Below, piece by piece: positions 10,680 to 22,829 of a stretch of DNA of 64,000 nucleotides. The notes beneath the pieces were generated by a model. That model had not been told where the DNA came from. It did not search any database and saw only the letters and a program-made list of their open reading frames with translations. The stretch is taken from NCBI GenBank assembly GCA_021904315.1, contig CM038918.1:6773349-6837348 (forward strand). The letters run 5' to 3'. Both the position numbers and the translations under genes were made by a program. Positions within the stretch are counted from its first letter, which is position 1; every line of letters starts with the position of its first letter. This DNA is from Sphagnum magellanicum. Its lineage: Eukaryota; Streptophyta; Sphagnopsida; Sphagnales; Sphagnaceae.

Positions 10680-13275
10680 GAATTTTTGAACATATTTTTG
10701 ATTAAGGGTGTAGATATTGTTTTTGGGCATAAGGATAAGGTGTATGTCATTAGTAAACAATTGATTATAGATGTTTTTGGAATATGTGCAGAAGGGTACA
10801 TAAAAGACCTTAAAGGGTAGGTCAGTAAGTCATTAGTAATCTAGGCATTATAGAGTTATAAACTTGCACCTACAAATTTTTCTACAAATTAGTGGAATGT
10901 AAAGAGTCCAAGTCTGCCATACTCTATCAAATATCTTACAATTATATATGTTATTTATCAAAGGGAGAAGGTATAATATTTTAACAACAAGTATACTATT
11001 ACATTGGTGAAAGCAAAAAAAAGGTAGAAGTAGATTAGGCACATATTATATTCAATAGTCTGTGTAATGAATTAGATTAGTGGTATAAGTATGTTAAGGA
11101 GAATAAGGGGGATAAGAAAGATGCATGTCAATCTACCTTGATATTAGCAAAAGTCTTTCAATATCTGTTTGTGCATCAAAAGGAAAATCCACAAAAACCA
11201 GTAGCCAAGGTGAAAAGAACTAAGGAGGAGATGTAAACAACACTGGAAAATAAAAAGAAGGTTGCAATAAATTCATTAATAAATGCTCTGAAGAAAAAAA
11301 ATAGAGTTGAGGAAAGAAGAGCCTCAAGCTCAAGAGTGAAGAGGGAATAGGAGAGCACTAAAGCAAGGGCATGAAAAATGACAAGGGGTAGAGTGGAACC
11401 ATTTGCAGTGCCAATAATGGTATAAGCAGTACCAACAATGGTATAGTTAACCAGACATTTTGTATAGGTACCATAGGTGACATCTCCATAGGAGAGACAA
11501 CTAAAGGAATAGAAGCAGGAGGTACTATAAGATGACATCTCCATAGGAGAAACAACTAAAAGATTAGGAGCAAGAAGTTAAGAGGGAACATGATACAAGG
11601 TTTCTAGAGGGTTAAGAACATTTGCACTTTGATGGGGATATATATGAAAATTGGATGAACCATTGGAGGTCCACAACATTTCCAACATTTACAACAACAT
11701 TTGCAACAATAACAATAGCAAACATAGAAAAGGTTTATATGTTATTAGACTATAAACAGAAAAAGTGGAGACAGAGCCTTCTTTAGAAGAGTTCAGGCCA
11801 TCAAAACTACAAGTATCAATTAATAGACTAGGATTTATAAAAGGACTTCCATTTGAATTTGAATTGGGGAGGAAATTGGTGCAAAAGATGGGAGCATTTA
11901 CAAAATCCTACAACACAGACAAATACACTAAAGTCTACATAAAACATAGTTGTAAAAGTAATGCAAGCATAGAAGGCATCTAAATTATTTCAAACTATGG
12001 CAATTGTAAATTTAAATATGGGGAATTTGAATCTGGAGGCGAGCAATCTAAAGAATAGATTGGCCATAAGGGAGAAGGAGAAGGCGATACTATAGGAGGA
12101 ATTGGATAAGGAAAAAGACTTATAGAAGGGGTATAAACATAATGTGGAAATTTGGAAGAAAAACAAGGTAGAGGTTGAACAAAAAATTAAAATGTTCATT
12201 AAGAAACTATAGGATGAAAATGAGGAGCTCAAAGGTAGCACAACACAACTGAAATCATAGGATGAAAAATTACATGATTTAAAGAAAAAGGCTGAAATTT
12301 AGGAAACCATAGAGAAAAAATGGATAAAGGCATTAGTTCTTCATAAACAACAACAAAAGGTTTTGAGTAGTCAGGTGAAAGCACTGACTAAGGAAAAGAA
12401 GGAGAAAGAGAATGTTTTGATAGATTTGGAATTGGTGAATCTAAAGAATGCATCTTTGCTATAATTTAAAGAGCTTAAAAGAAAGATAGCAGAGTTAGAA
12501 AGAAAGAAGTTGATGGAAGAAAAGGAATATTAGATAAATTTGCAACACTTACAAGCACAATTGAAGATTGCATAAAAATAGGGGAAGAATATGGACCCAG
12601 CTGGTGTTAAGAAAAGGCTAAAAGATTATGAATAGATGTTACAATATAATACCCTAATGAGGACAAAGAACAAGATGAAGGATTCTCCAATAGAATCTAA
12701 GGAATAGTGGGAGGTTGTAGAGGAATATTTTACAAAGGAATCAGAAAAGAATTTAACTCAACATAGAGCTAACGAAAGAATTTTGAGGTACAAGTTCGAA
12801 GTTTATCAAAAGAATTTTCCAGATTTTGTCTATGGTAGTCCAACAAGTACAGAGGCATCAAACAAGGATGAGGAGGCTGAAACAAGGCTTAGTGGAATAG
12901 TTCAAGAGGAGGAAGTGCAGAATGAAGAACCACAAAACCTCAAACAAGAAACAATTTAAGAGGAGGAAGTATAGATAAAGAAACCATAAGACCTTAGGGG
13001 AGGGGGCTAGGAAGAGAAAGAAACACAAATAACTCAAGAACAAAAGTAGCTGGAGTTTGTTCCAGCAATAAAAGAAGAGGTATCTAAGATACAACCCTTG
13101 GAAATAGAACCATAGACTAAATTAGTGGAGAAGGAGGTCAGAATTGTAGAGCTAGAGGTGGGTACAAAACCATTGGTTGCTGAACAAGTTAAGGCTACAA
13201 AGACTGTGATGGAGCAAACAAATGCTTAAAATGTTGTAAAATACATTCATTTCATTTTTTGTCATTTTCCAAAGT
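10680..13275 (+). other. 3' internal region, part 2 (coiled-coil-like decayed coding)
   Basis: Resumes after the nested LTR with LEFLNIFLIKGVDIVFGHKD (10,680-10,740). Later stretches (about 12,000-13,200) are dominated by lysine, glutamate and heptad-like leucines, for example EKEKENVLIDLELVNLKNA and EEEVQNEEPQNLKQE, suggestive of a coiled coil. Stops are frequent. The first part may correspond to the plant mobile-domain-like frames found in some big retroelements, but I cannot name a family. Total 3' region without the nested LTR is about 4.1 kb. Confidence 0.5.
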
Positions 13276-13288
13276 ATAGAGGGGGTAA
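13276..13288 (+). other. Polypurine tract
   Basis: ATAGAGGGGGTAA lies directly before the TG of the 3' LTR, the place where plus-strand DNA synthesis is primed. Confidence 0.75.
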
Positions 13289-13917
13289 TGTTAAGGGGGT
13301 AGGATAAATACATGGTTTGGATGAACAAGGAATTTGGATAGGGATTGATCATGGAACATTGTTAGTTTGAATTTTGAATTCTTATTGTTTCTGGAACCAT
13401 GATGATGTGACTTGGGATTACCCAAAAGGGGGAGTTCTAAAAAAAAGGAAAGGGGATTATTAAACACACAATTTTGGGAAGAGTAAGGGGAGTTGTAGGT
13501 ATTCTGTAGTAGAAGACTACAAATTCTATTTTGGATATACCACAAATTTTATTTGTTGTTTTCATTTTTTTTCAACAAAACATGGAATTCTATTGTAATT
13601 CTGATGCAGTTTGTAATAAAATAAAAAACTATAAACTTCTGTAGGGATTTCTATGTTTAAATTGTTGTGTGAATTTGCTATAGTATTAGAATATGATGAA
13701 ATGAATTGTAACTTTGTCTTTGGATTTTTTGACATTGTACTTTGAAGTGCAAATTCTAGTTATATGAAATAACCATGAATATGGTGTTTTAATAAACTAT
13801 AGAGTCAAGTATGTTTAAAATCAAGCCAGAAATTGTGAATGTATGCATATTGTAATGCAAATATGTTGTTATAGTAGTGTGAAATAATTCTGCAAGGATT
13901 AAATTTCATTTTTACCA
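13289..13917 (+). repeat. 3' LTR of the gypsy element
   Basis: 629 bp, TG...CA, co-linear with 1,058-1,673; followed by the target duplication ATCTT at 13,918-13,922. Differences from the 5' copy are mostly single-base transitions plus the ~10-bp insert near the start. Confidence 0.92.
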
Positions 13918-13922
13918 ATCTT

Positions 13923-14780
13923 GTTTGTCAACTTATAATATCAAGGCTAAATGTTAAATTTGTAGATTTTGTCAACCAATATGTGGAGGAATTCATGGTT
14001 GTGGAAAATGCAAGAGGACGAGGAAATGGAAGTATTATGGCCAAAAGAGAGTGTGCCCACAAAAATAGCAAGACATGCTATAGATTCTTATAAACTACCA
14101 AAGTTCTTAGAACATTACAAACTGGGTCCCAAAACTTGATATTTTGATGTATCAAAACCTAAAACTACACCCAACTGTAGGTTCTTTTGAACCCAAACCT
14201 AATCCTTCCTAATCAATAATTAAATCATGTGTTGACCATACACAAACATCTATTGTGTATAATTAAATGAGGTTTAGCCAAGATCAAGTCATTCAATGTT
14301 CCATCAGTCCATTTGAGTTGCTAAATCCCACCTTTGATGTATGCATTGTGATTTTTGCTCTACAACAAGGGCTAGTATTTGTTCCCACTACAACAAAACA
14401 AGTTTCTTCTAAAGTTTCAGCTTGTGGTGTATGGCTTCAAATTGGATGCAATTCGCTAGGTTCCTATGAACCACTACTAGAGTGAGTAAAAAGCTTCCTA
14501 CAACTAAAGTTGGATGACAGGTTTTCAAAGTATGCAATCCCAACCTAAATTCCAAGTCTCTATTCTCCTCCCCATATAGGATACCCTTAAAGGTTTCTCA
14601 TGCCCAGCATCCCATTATCCCCCAGCTCCAAATTTATCAATGTGCAATAGGATCACCCACACTACAAAAAGCTTCAAATCCCAATACATACATTCCCCTA
14701 CAGCTCAAACCACTTGGAGTTTTCATCAGCTCTTGGCACCAACCTCTCAAATTGCTTTCTACACACATAACACATCATCC
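13923..14780. other. Unassigned sequence downstream of the retrotransposon
   Basis: Continuation of the pre-insertion target sequence. One + frame of 72 codons (14,267-14,485) has coding-like composition but no recognised domain. From about 14,500 the sequence becomes richer in C, leading into the gene-like block that follows. Confidence 0.35.
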
Positions 14781-16140
14781 TAGCAACTACTAATGCGGCG
14801 GAAGGAAGATAGCGACCATTGATTAATCAACAGAACACCCATCCTAACATCATCTAACAACCAGAACGTATGATCACTTAGCTCTGCTCTCCAACTCCAA
14901 AGATGATCCACTTGCAAAACTGCTCGCGTTCTATATGTGTGGCTCCTCATCCTTCCAAAATCCCAAACGCCAATTGGAGTTACCTTCACCAAAGGCTTCA
15001 TGCAGAACCAAAAAACAACAAAGATGAACTTGCAAGCTCACACCCTAAATCAGGAGAAACAGAGCGCCCGCCTTCTACTTCCTCCTTGAATGCAAACATA
15101 AAACACACAAAACAAAACAAGATGCCATTCTGAGCACCAGATGGTTAGTGTGCTCATGAAAGTGACTGTTTTCTTTCAACTGCCGTTTTAGGGCAGTACA
15201 GGGGCAACCCTTTTCCACTTTAGGGCTCCTTTTGGTCACCGTACGTCGCAAGGGCCATGTGTGGGATAGTGAAATGTCTGATTCTGACTCAGAAGAGGGT
15301 GATCACTGCCTCTGCCATAATGATGCAGCAGTTAGTGAAACTGCATTCCCCAGGTCTTATTTTCTACTGCAACACCAAGCCCAGTTTGCTCAGTAAATAT
15401 GAAGCAGGAGGAAGATACAGCCATGCAGTTGTGGTGAGCATGAAGGAAAACTCCTATTTGAAATGATTTTAGTCTTGCTTCCTTTTGGATGTTATATAAG
15501 GAAAATATCACGTTTTCAATGAGCAATACACTAACTGGTTCATGACTTTGTGCAACCAGGATGAGGACAGTGAAGAGCAGGTTGATAAAACCACAGAAGC
15601 ACCAAAAGAGATAGGAACTGAGGTAAAACAGAGATGTTTCAGGAGGATTTGTGAAGAGGTTATGTTTGATGCTATGAAACATGACCTACTCCCAATTTTT
15701 TGTTGCAATTTGAGTCATGAGCTGCACTTTAAAGCATGTCTTCTAGATGACAAAGTTCTTCAACAGAGGAAATGAGCTCAAATTTATGGGTTCTTTGAGT
15801 AGAATGTATTGAGACATAATAGTTTTGTTACCTCAAGTATTCTCCTAGTCCATATAGATACTGCCAGGGGATCAGGGAACTCATGTCTGACAGTGAATCA
15901 TAACTTTCTCTGGTGCTTCTGGCCTGCTGTGACGAGAAATGGTTACAATTCTGGTCTTTATCCACTAGCTCATGTACTTATACTGCTGTCAGTGTTCAGG
16001 AATGTCACATGATATATAGAATTCTTGAGACCTTTTGCTCAGCGTCCTTGAGCATGTCCAGTGCTAAATTAACATTAGCACTCATCAGAGTTCTTTATCC
16101 AGAACAGAGCACTTGAGAATGTGAAGAATTGTTTGCATTG
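14781..16140. other. Gene-like, higher-GC decayed block (unidentified), part 1
   Basis: Base composition and codon-like texture differ from the AT-rich surroundings. A minus frame at 14,780-15,001 reads VKVTPIGVWDFGRMRSHTYR. On the plus strand, frames near 15,260-15,390 give MSDSDSEEGDHCLCHNDAAV, and near 15,550-15,770 give QDEDSEEQVDKTTEAPKEIG and FRRICEEVMFDAMKHDLL. These look like acidic exon remnants of a nuclear-type protein, but I recognise no family and frames break repeatedly. They could be exons of a dead gene with intron sequence between them. Confidence 0.3.
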
Positions 16141-16143
16141 CCT

Positions 16144-16169
16144 TGTGTGTGTGTGTGTGTGTGTGTGTG
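16144..16169. repeat. (TG)n microsatellite
   Basis: Thirteen uninterrupted TG units within the gene-like block. Confidence 0.95.
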
Positions 16170-16180
16170 GGCTTGTGAGA

Positions 16181-17250
16181 TGGACATCGTGAAGTGGTGG
16201 ATTCAGAAGCCAGGAAGAGCTCAGGCAACAATAATGTTACTGATTCAGGAGGGCACTCAGTGGCAGCAAGAGACCAGCAACCAGCATCATTGCCACTGTT
16301 AATTCCTCCAACTGGATCTGCATCCAGGCCTTCCCATCCCTCCACCTCTTCAGCTCGGCAAAATACAGTTGCCCTACTATCCCAGGCCCCAGAGAAAAAC
16401 TGGCCACAATGCCAGCTTGGGAAGCTCAAATGTTCCTGACTCCACACATTTGGCACAGCAGCCACTTGTCCAAGGATTAACCAATCCACCAGTGGTTCCT
16501 GGGCCACTTGTGTAAGGCAGTCAACTGATCACTGTTGAGGACACAAAACTGGGGAGAAAGAGTCCACGGTTTCTGTATGGGATATCAGCAGCCATGGGGT
16601 CAGCATCCATGCTTAGCCCTATAGGTCCTTCAACCACTGCTGCTGGAACTTTGCCTTGAATGAAGACAAGCCTGTCTATGGTGTTGGGAGAAGCTTCAGG
16701 TTTGCCACATCACATATTGAATTCAAGATTTGCAGGGCCTTTGGCACCCCAAAGTACTTCCCCTAGTCCCATAGTTGGTTTGGCTGATGTCCGTGCAGCA
16801 CCTTTGACAGGTCCTGATTGCTCAAATCAGCACGTCATCTCCCGAGGGGGCTCCACACTCCATAAATGCAGAAACTTTAGGCAGAGGCTGGGTTCATTTT
16901 CCCCTTTTGGCATTGGATGGCTATCAAGAACAGGGAATCAACATTGTGAAGAGAGGTGCATGCTCTTTTTGGGCTGTTGCTGTGCATAAAAGCTTCTAAC
17001 CAATTTGTGCTATACAAGAAAAACTGTAGGGTATGTTATCAGCTGCAATTTTTGCCCCCAGGAATTTTTGTTCTACTCTTGGAGGAAACAGGTTAGCAGT
17101 AAGTTACAGATTATTTCCCTCGTGAATTTTCTGTTTGTTTGTTGTGAGGCATTAAAAGTGCTACTATCTCTCCTCATTGCTGCATTTGAATTTTGCAGAT
17201 GAATGTGAGTGCCTGAAGAAGTGGGTCATGTTATCTGCATAGTTCAAATA
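16181..17250 (+). other. Gene-like, higher-GC decayed block (unidentified), part 2
   Basis: Open + stretches at 16,194-16,439 and 16,660-16,989 are rich in Ser, Pro, Thr and Gly (for example LIPPTGSASRPSHPSTSSAR and RFAGPLAPQSTSPSPIVG), as in disordered parts of plant regulatory proteins. A shifted frame between them continues as DSTHLAQQPLVQGLTNPPVV, so one ancestral frame was probably broken by indels. I do not recognise the protein. It may be a pseudogene or an exon cluster of an unannotated gene; no start, splice set or stop can be assembled with confidence. Confidence 0.35.
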
Positions 17251-17559
17251 TAAGTGCAGATTTGAGTGTAACAACCCATACAAACAGAAGATTAGTCTCA
17301 CTGTCCGAGTCATGGTGCATTTTGTTTTGGAGTTTCTTTTTGTCTCTCTCTGAAGATGACCTAAAGTCTTGACCCTTGTACCCTCACTTGAAACCTGTAA
17401 CTGTGAACTAATATCACTTGCTGAATGCAATTCAATGGTCTCCAATTAATTGCTTGGTACCCTAAGTTTTTTTAATCTTACATGTCTTCACTTCACCTTG
17501 CTCAGGCTTTTGTTGCTTGTGAGACTAGCCACTTTCAAGCTTGCATCTTACCCTTCAAG

Positions 17560-18105
17560 TGGAGGAGCCCATTTCTGAGATTCACTTCAGGTGGTTGCCA
17601 AGTACTGGATTGTCTTGGTGACAATCTCCTTGACAGTCACATGGTTGTGATCTGTTGTCAGATGATGCAGAACAACCAATAGATTGGACAACAAGTTAGA
17701 TGCCTGAACCACCCCATCAGGATCAGCTTCATCTTGCTTCTGTGACACAACTCCTGGTGGGTCTTTGTGATCTGACATTGTTCTTCATCATCAGTCTTGA
17801 TTCAAACTTCTGGGTAGTAAAATCTCAATCTCATTTGTGAATCTGGAGATGGAATTGAAGTCTTCGAGCAGCTTTTCTTACTCTGTGTTGGTAAACCTCA
17901 TTTGTAGTGTGAATGTATGATCAGAACCACTTGAGGTAAATATACCCTGCAGGCACTAACTTGTCCCACAAACTGTGGACAAAAGTGACACAAGAGGTAT
18001 ATACTGTGCACTATTGGGTGGGTTGCACAATCTAAGTTCAAGTTGAAATCTTTGTCCTACCATTGTTTTCTTGCTATTGTTGTCTTAACGTATTCACAGT
18101 TGCCT
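17560..18105 (-). pseudogene. Broken copy of the DUF506 gene's third exon
   Basis: Read on the minus strand, this matches exon 3 of the intact DUF506 gene at 46,051-46,904. It begins with an acceptor-like TACTGCAG followed by AACTGTGAATACG (gene: GGCTGCAG, GTGATTATGAATACA), then keeps TTTTGTCCACAGTTT, AAGTGGTTCT and ATTCACAAATGAGAT. Its 3' part is an open stretch (17,587-17,778) with LLSNLLVVLHHLTTDHNHVT, paralogous to the gene's LLAVHHQAKTNHNHTISVKE. About 100-130 bp is deleted, removing the conserved PPWRKAEY segment, and exons 1 and 2 are not found upstream. Retained intron-edge sequence argues for DNA duplication rather than a processed copy. Weak similarity seems to continue into the 3' UTR toward 17,370. 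Confidence 0.8.
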
Positions 18106-18764
18106 GCAGTAACAGAAAACATTCCTATGAGCCTCCCTTGGTTATTTCTCATCCTGTAGTTTGAGGGAAAGCTATTCAGAGGAGGCATGGGCTGGTAGGG
18201 AGATGGTTTGAATAGCCTTTTACGGGTCTTACAAGCCTGTTAGAGGATTTGCACAGCTATGTAGAGCATTAGTGATGCATATTCAGCATCTCATGTATCA
18301 TGACAAAATTGTTCAGAGATGCTCCTTAGGAGAGAATTCATATTTTATATGTGTGTTAAATGTTTCGAAGAGTTTGGCCAAAATGTTAAGTCTTAAATAT
18401 TTATGGTCCATTTATTATTTCTAAAAAGTTCTATAATCACCGAAGGTCATCACATATTGATGTGAATTTAGATAGGGTAGACATGTCTTGACCTGAATAT
18501 AAATGAAAATTTACATAAAAAGAGCCGAAATGCCAAATAGTCACAACCAAGAATATGACAAGTATGTCATAAACCATCAATCACCATTGGATGTGATGGT
18601 GCAAAAGCTTCTTTTGAAGGAGACAATAGGTAATTAAGTTACTTTTTCTTTTGTGACAAATGAGTGAAAAGAAGTTTTATGGCATTTGGAAAAAAGAAAA
18701 GTTAGCAGTAGACTTGTTGTGCAGTGTGAACACAAAAGTGAACCTGTACGTAAACAGATAACTA
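18106..18764. other. Unassigned sequence
   Basis: Upstream side of the DUF506 pseudogene, where exons 1-2 would be expected. I find no trace of them. AT content rises from about 18,300. Confidence 0.4.
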
Positions 18765-18981
18765 AAGGTGCATTCACACCTAATGTTAAGTCAGTGTTAA
18801 TTGAAAATCTAGGTGGCATCTTCGGTGGCACCCAATGTTGAGTGGTTGATTATTTAATATTAAGTGAATGTTAACTTAACATAAAATCTTCGTGGTAAAT
18901 AGGTTTAGGTTCTAAATGACTAGCTTGGTGTGTTAGGGGACTTAATTCTAGAGTCCTTAACACCAAGTGTGAATGCACCTT
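18765..18981. mobile_element. MITE-like element with ~26-bp inverted ends
   Basis: AAGGTGCATTCACACCTAAT at the left end is matched on the opposite strand at the right end (AAGGTGCATTCACACTTGGT in reverse complement), giving inverted ends of about 26 bp with a few mismatches. Length 217 bp, no coding capacity. Flanks AACTA and AACTG suggest a short imperfect target duplication. The superfamily is not certain. Confidence 0.7.
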
Positions 18982-20780
18982 AACTGTGAAAGAGATACAA
19001 AAAGCAGATGGGGAATGGGATTGGGTTTTTCACAGTATGGTAGGGTAACCGCGCCAGTTTTGAAAAATTTCTGGTAGTTTGTACATGAACTCAATTTTAG
19101 GTGTTGAAAACCATTGTTGGGAAGTTGTTAAAAATGGCACCAAATTAACCAGTGGTTCTCAGGGTGGTTCTTTTCCTATGTAAACACAACCATGGAACTC
19201 CAGAGTCACTTCTGTTATAGAACCATGGTTCTCAAAAATCTAGAACTGATCAAATAACCTTTTTATGAAACTGCTGGTTTGTTTACCATATTCCCAAAAA
19301 ATGAAACCAAAGGTTCTTCGATTCCAATTTTATTTTTAAAAACCACTTTGAGTGGAGATTCTTTGATTTTCTAAATTTTCAAAAGATAATAATCAGATGT
19401 TTAATTTTTAAAATGAAATAACCGCCCAACACTGTTGAAAACCACACTTCAACACTATCTGTATGCTGCCCAACTCTGAGACTCCAAACCCTAACTTTTC
19501 ATCTAGAGAAAACTCATCCCCTTTCTCTAGTGTCCCACATGCATGGATTTGCCCATGGATGTGTTCTGTGTGTAAAATTCATTTATCATCTAATGGGCAA
19601 AATCATTTGTGGTATCATCAGCAGGAACAATCAATCCCCCATGGGTCTTGTTTATGGGTTCCTAGTGATGACTGCATTCATTGAATGTAGTCCAGATCCT
19701 GCCCTTTCTCAGAAATATTCCCATACGGTTATCTATCAATTGTTTCTTTGTCTTGGATAGGTTGGGAGATTCAATGAACCAAGTCCTGTTTCCAAATCTT
19801 CTCTCTCACACACATGCAAATCTTTCCCCCTTTGAATAGAGCATTTTAACACTAGTAAGATTATGAGATCTCCTCCTAGTGTTCAAAATTTGCAATTTCA
19901 AATCCGAATTTTTCTTTCTTTGAAATAGGGTCATTTTTGTACTAGTGATCGGGTCCTTGGTGGTGAGTTCTGCCAGGCAAGCAGTCATTAGACAAGGCCG
20001 GAAGAGCCCAAGACAATTTAGCCATCTCTGGCTATATGAAAAAAATATGAAAGTAGAAAAATGTAAATATCCTTTTATATTTTAGGCTACCTGCTGAAGC
20101 TTAATGTAGAAGCTGGTGATTTTTTTTATAAATATTTTTTTCCAAATTTGTCGACCTAAAAAACCAAAAAAAATCATTGGTATTTGGCCATTTTGAAAAA
20201 GAAACAATGGGGTTTTCACATATCATCCATTTTTTCATCATTCATGACATTTTCATTGAGGTTTTTTCCATGGATTTCCAACTTTCTTGGATACAATTCT
20301 GCTTCATTTCATCCCTGGTTTTTCATGAGTTTTAATTTTCCTGGATGTTATCTTTCTTTGCCTTTGTCTTCATTCATGATCTTTCTTTGATTTCAACTGT
20401 CTTAGATGCCATTTTTCATAGCTTTCATTTCATCTGCGATCTTTTCCAGATGCTATATTTGCAAAATGGACTAATCACTGCATAAAGATGGAAAAGTTTA
20501 TAAAAAAAATTTGTACAGAATTTGGCCCCAAAAAAAGCTAAAATCTGAAGAAATCACCCAAGAATTTGAATGAGTGGTAAGGTGCTCTCCATCATATTCC
20601 TTCCACCAAAAATATCCACCGGAAACCACCATGTCACATGTCATCTCATAAAAAGAAATTCAACTCAAGGGTAATTTAATAGGTAGAGTTTAATAATAAA
20701 ATTGAGTAAGAACAAAGATTCTGAAGAAAAAATTTCTTAATTGGCGCCTTGATTTCTAACAACATTGAGCCAATCTCGCC
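18982..20780. other. Unassigned AT-rich sequence with repeat-like text
   Basis: Contains motifs of a dispersed repeat (about 20,010-20,180, text such as TTTAGCCATCTCTGGCTATA) but no recognised gene. Short frames (for example 19,463-19,684) have no domain. Confidence 0.35.
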
Positions 20781-20960
20781 AAAATTCAGGTGTGTTTTTT
20801 TTTTCATATTTGTGATGTAGCTGAATTTGGTGATCAACCATAATACATTTTAGTCAAATTTAGCTATAAACAGGATCTGAAAGCAAAAAGGATTATAATT
20901 CCTTCACATTTTTGGCTACATGCTAGAACCCAACAGGGAAATCTGGCAATATATTTATTT
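20781..20960 (+). repeat. Dispersed TAGCCAAA-type repeat, copy
   Basis: Text GATGTAGCTGAATTTGGTGA, TTAGCTATAAAC and CACATTTTTGGCTACATGCT places this with related pieces near 29.1, 39.4, 40.4, 43.2-43.7 and 62.8 kb. The best-preserved copies show inverted ends around GTGGTGATCATC. Confidence 0.5.
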
Positions 20961-22829
20961 ATTTATTAACTGTAGAAATTTGGTGACTATAACACCCAAA
21001 AAACACTTTTTTTTTGCAATTTAGAAAAAATAAATAGCAAACTAGCTAAATTTAGCCAGAAAAAAAGGCTGCTCCAAATAGTTCATTGCACCAACATAAG
21101 TGTCTTCTAATAGAACCTGATGCATGGGTCTAACTAAGGACAATGGGAATAGATGGCCATTCATGATGAGGCTGTTTGCTCGGAGCATCCTTCATGTAAC
21201 CAGCAATGACTTGGCTTTGAAAGAAAAGAAATATGTAGCCTAGTCCATCCCTCTTCTACTAAAGTAAAAAAACATGTAGTACAAGTACTACTAGATGTTA
21301 TACTTTCATCTATCTCTTCCATAGCCTGTCACAAGGTTCCAAGTTCCAACCAGTGTTGGTCGGTTATTAAGGAAAAACACCCGGGTATTGATAACCTACC
21401 AGCTGATTATTGAATTCTTAAGCAGGTAGATAACATATCTGCCTGGTACATATCATTCCAAGAACCAGAAATACCCTTATAGGTCAGGTATTGAATTTTC
21501 AAATTTTAATAACCTACTCAGGCAATTGGAATTTCATCCAGGTAGGTTACCAACCCTAAAACCCTACACATGTTTATGATACAAAACAGAAAAAACAGAA
21601 ATAAGAATAAAATAAACCCTATAACCTACCCCACCTAGGTAGTATAATCAGCAGTTCTGAAGGTGGGTATTTGAGAACTGATCCTTATGCATAATTGATA
21701 GTACTAATTTGACGATGAAATTGATAACTGACGGGTCTATTTTTTACAAAAATGATATTGATACCCGATGTGGCCAACAGTAAACAAATAAAAAACAACC
21801 TACCCTGCTGGTTATGAAAAAAAGCAATAACTGGCCAACAGTGGTCCCAACCAATGTTGGTTTGGTATTTACTTCTAAACATATTAGCTTGGTTCTCAAG
21901 ATTGATTTTTGGCTAGTATGAAGCAAGTATATACCAGATCACCCACCAAATATAAATAGCATAAGTAATATACTCTAACTTATTTTCTAAAAATTGATAT
22001 GTCTACATGGTACACATTATCAGGGTATGAAAATCTGAAATTTTGTACCTTATACATATTTTTAAATACATGCATGACATATTTGTACCCAATACCATGT
22101 ATTTTTGTGTATCCAACTTAAGAACTCGAGGTAAGTATGATCTAAACCTTAACTACATCACTCACTATAAACTATCAACCACCCCTCTTGTTGTGTGTTG
22201 CTCATTGTCCCATCCTTCTCTCACAATGGCTTTACACGATTGTAGCTTCCTTTTTAACAATCATTCGATGTTGTGAATCACCTTTGTATTCAAGTTTGAC
22301 ATCAATGTTCCAGGCTCGACATATATCTTGAAACTTTTCTTTCTTGAACTACCATATGCAACTACTAGCATTCAAGTGCATGAAGGAACAACTCCAAGGT
22401 GAGCATCGCTACATGAAAGGTGAGCATTTTATTAGCCTACTTGTTGTGATGATTGTTGTGTTGTTGTCAAGCTTTTGTGGAAGTTATTCTATTGTGAAAA
22501 ACTTTGTGAGAGTTGTGTCTTTTTAATTCAAGAGAGTTTATATGTGTTTTCAATTCAAAAGCAAAATAGTTATTGTGTAATTGATTTATATTCAAAAATT
22601 GCGGTTGTTTTCAAGTGTTACTTTGTGATTTTGCAATCTTATATAGGGTTGCAAGTTTCAAGCGACAACCTTCATCACATGAGGAGCTTTAGACTTTGAA
22701 GAGTTAGAGGCTAGACAAATTTAGCTTACAATTGAAGCCCAACCCCAAGAAGGTGATGCACTTCTCTCTTCAATAACTAATGTTGTTGTCACTTCCTTGT
22801 CCACGGGTAGATTTGGTACTACAGTAAAT
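20961..22829. other. Unassigned sequence
   Basis: No recognised gene. Around 21,345-21,872 two near-palindromic motifs (CCAACCAGTGTTGG and CCAACCAATGTTGG) bracket about 0.5 kb and could be ends of a small element. Short frames to 22,699 have no domain. Confidence 0.35.

Larger units (their letters stand above)
1058..13917 (+). mobile_element. Complete Ty3/gypsy LTR retrotransposon, Tat/Athila-like, decayed
   Basis: A 12,860-bp element bounded by two related LTRs (1,058-1,673 and 13,289-13,917), each beginning TGTTAAGG and ending CCA. Exact 5-bp target duplications ATCTT lie at 1,053-1,057 and 13,918-13,922. Internally it has a primer site resembling the tRNA-Asp class, gag, protease, reverse transcriptase, RNase H, integrase with C-terminal domain, a long 3' region of about 4 kb and a polypurine tract. 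The domain order (RT before integrase) is Ty3/gypsy; the RT motif FLDDF and the primer class point to the Tat/Athila branch. All coding regions carry stops and frameshifts, so it cannot make its own proteins. By eye the LTRs are roughly 85-88% identical, so the insertion is old. A foreign 821-bp solo LTR is nested at 9,854-10,674. Confidence 0.93.
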
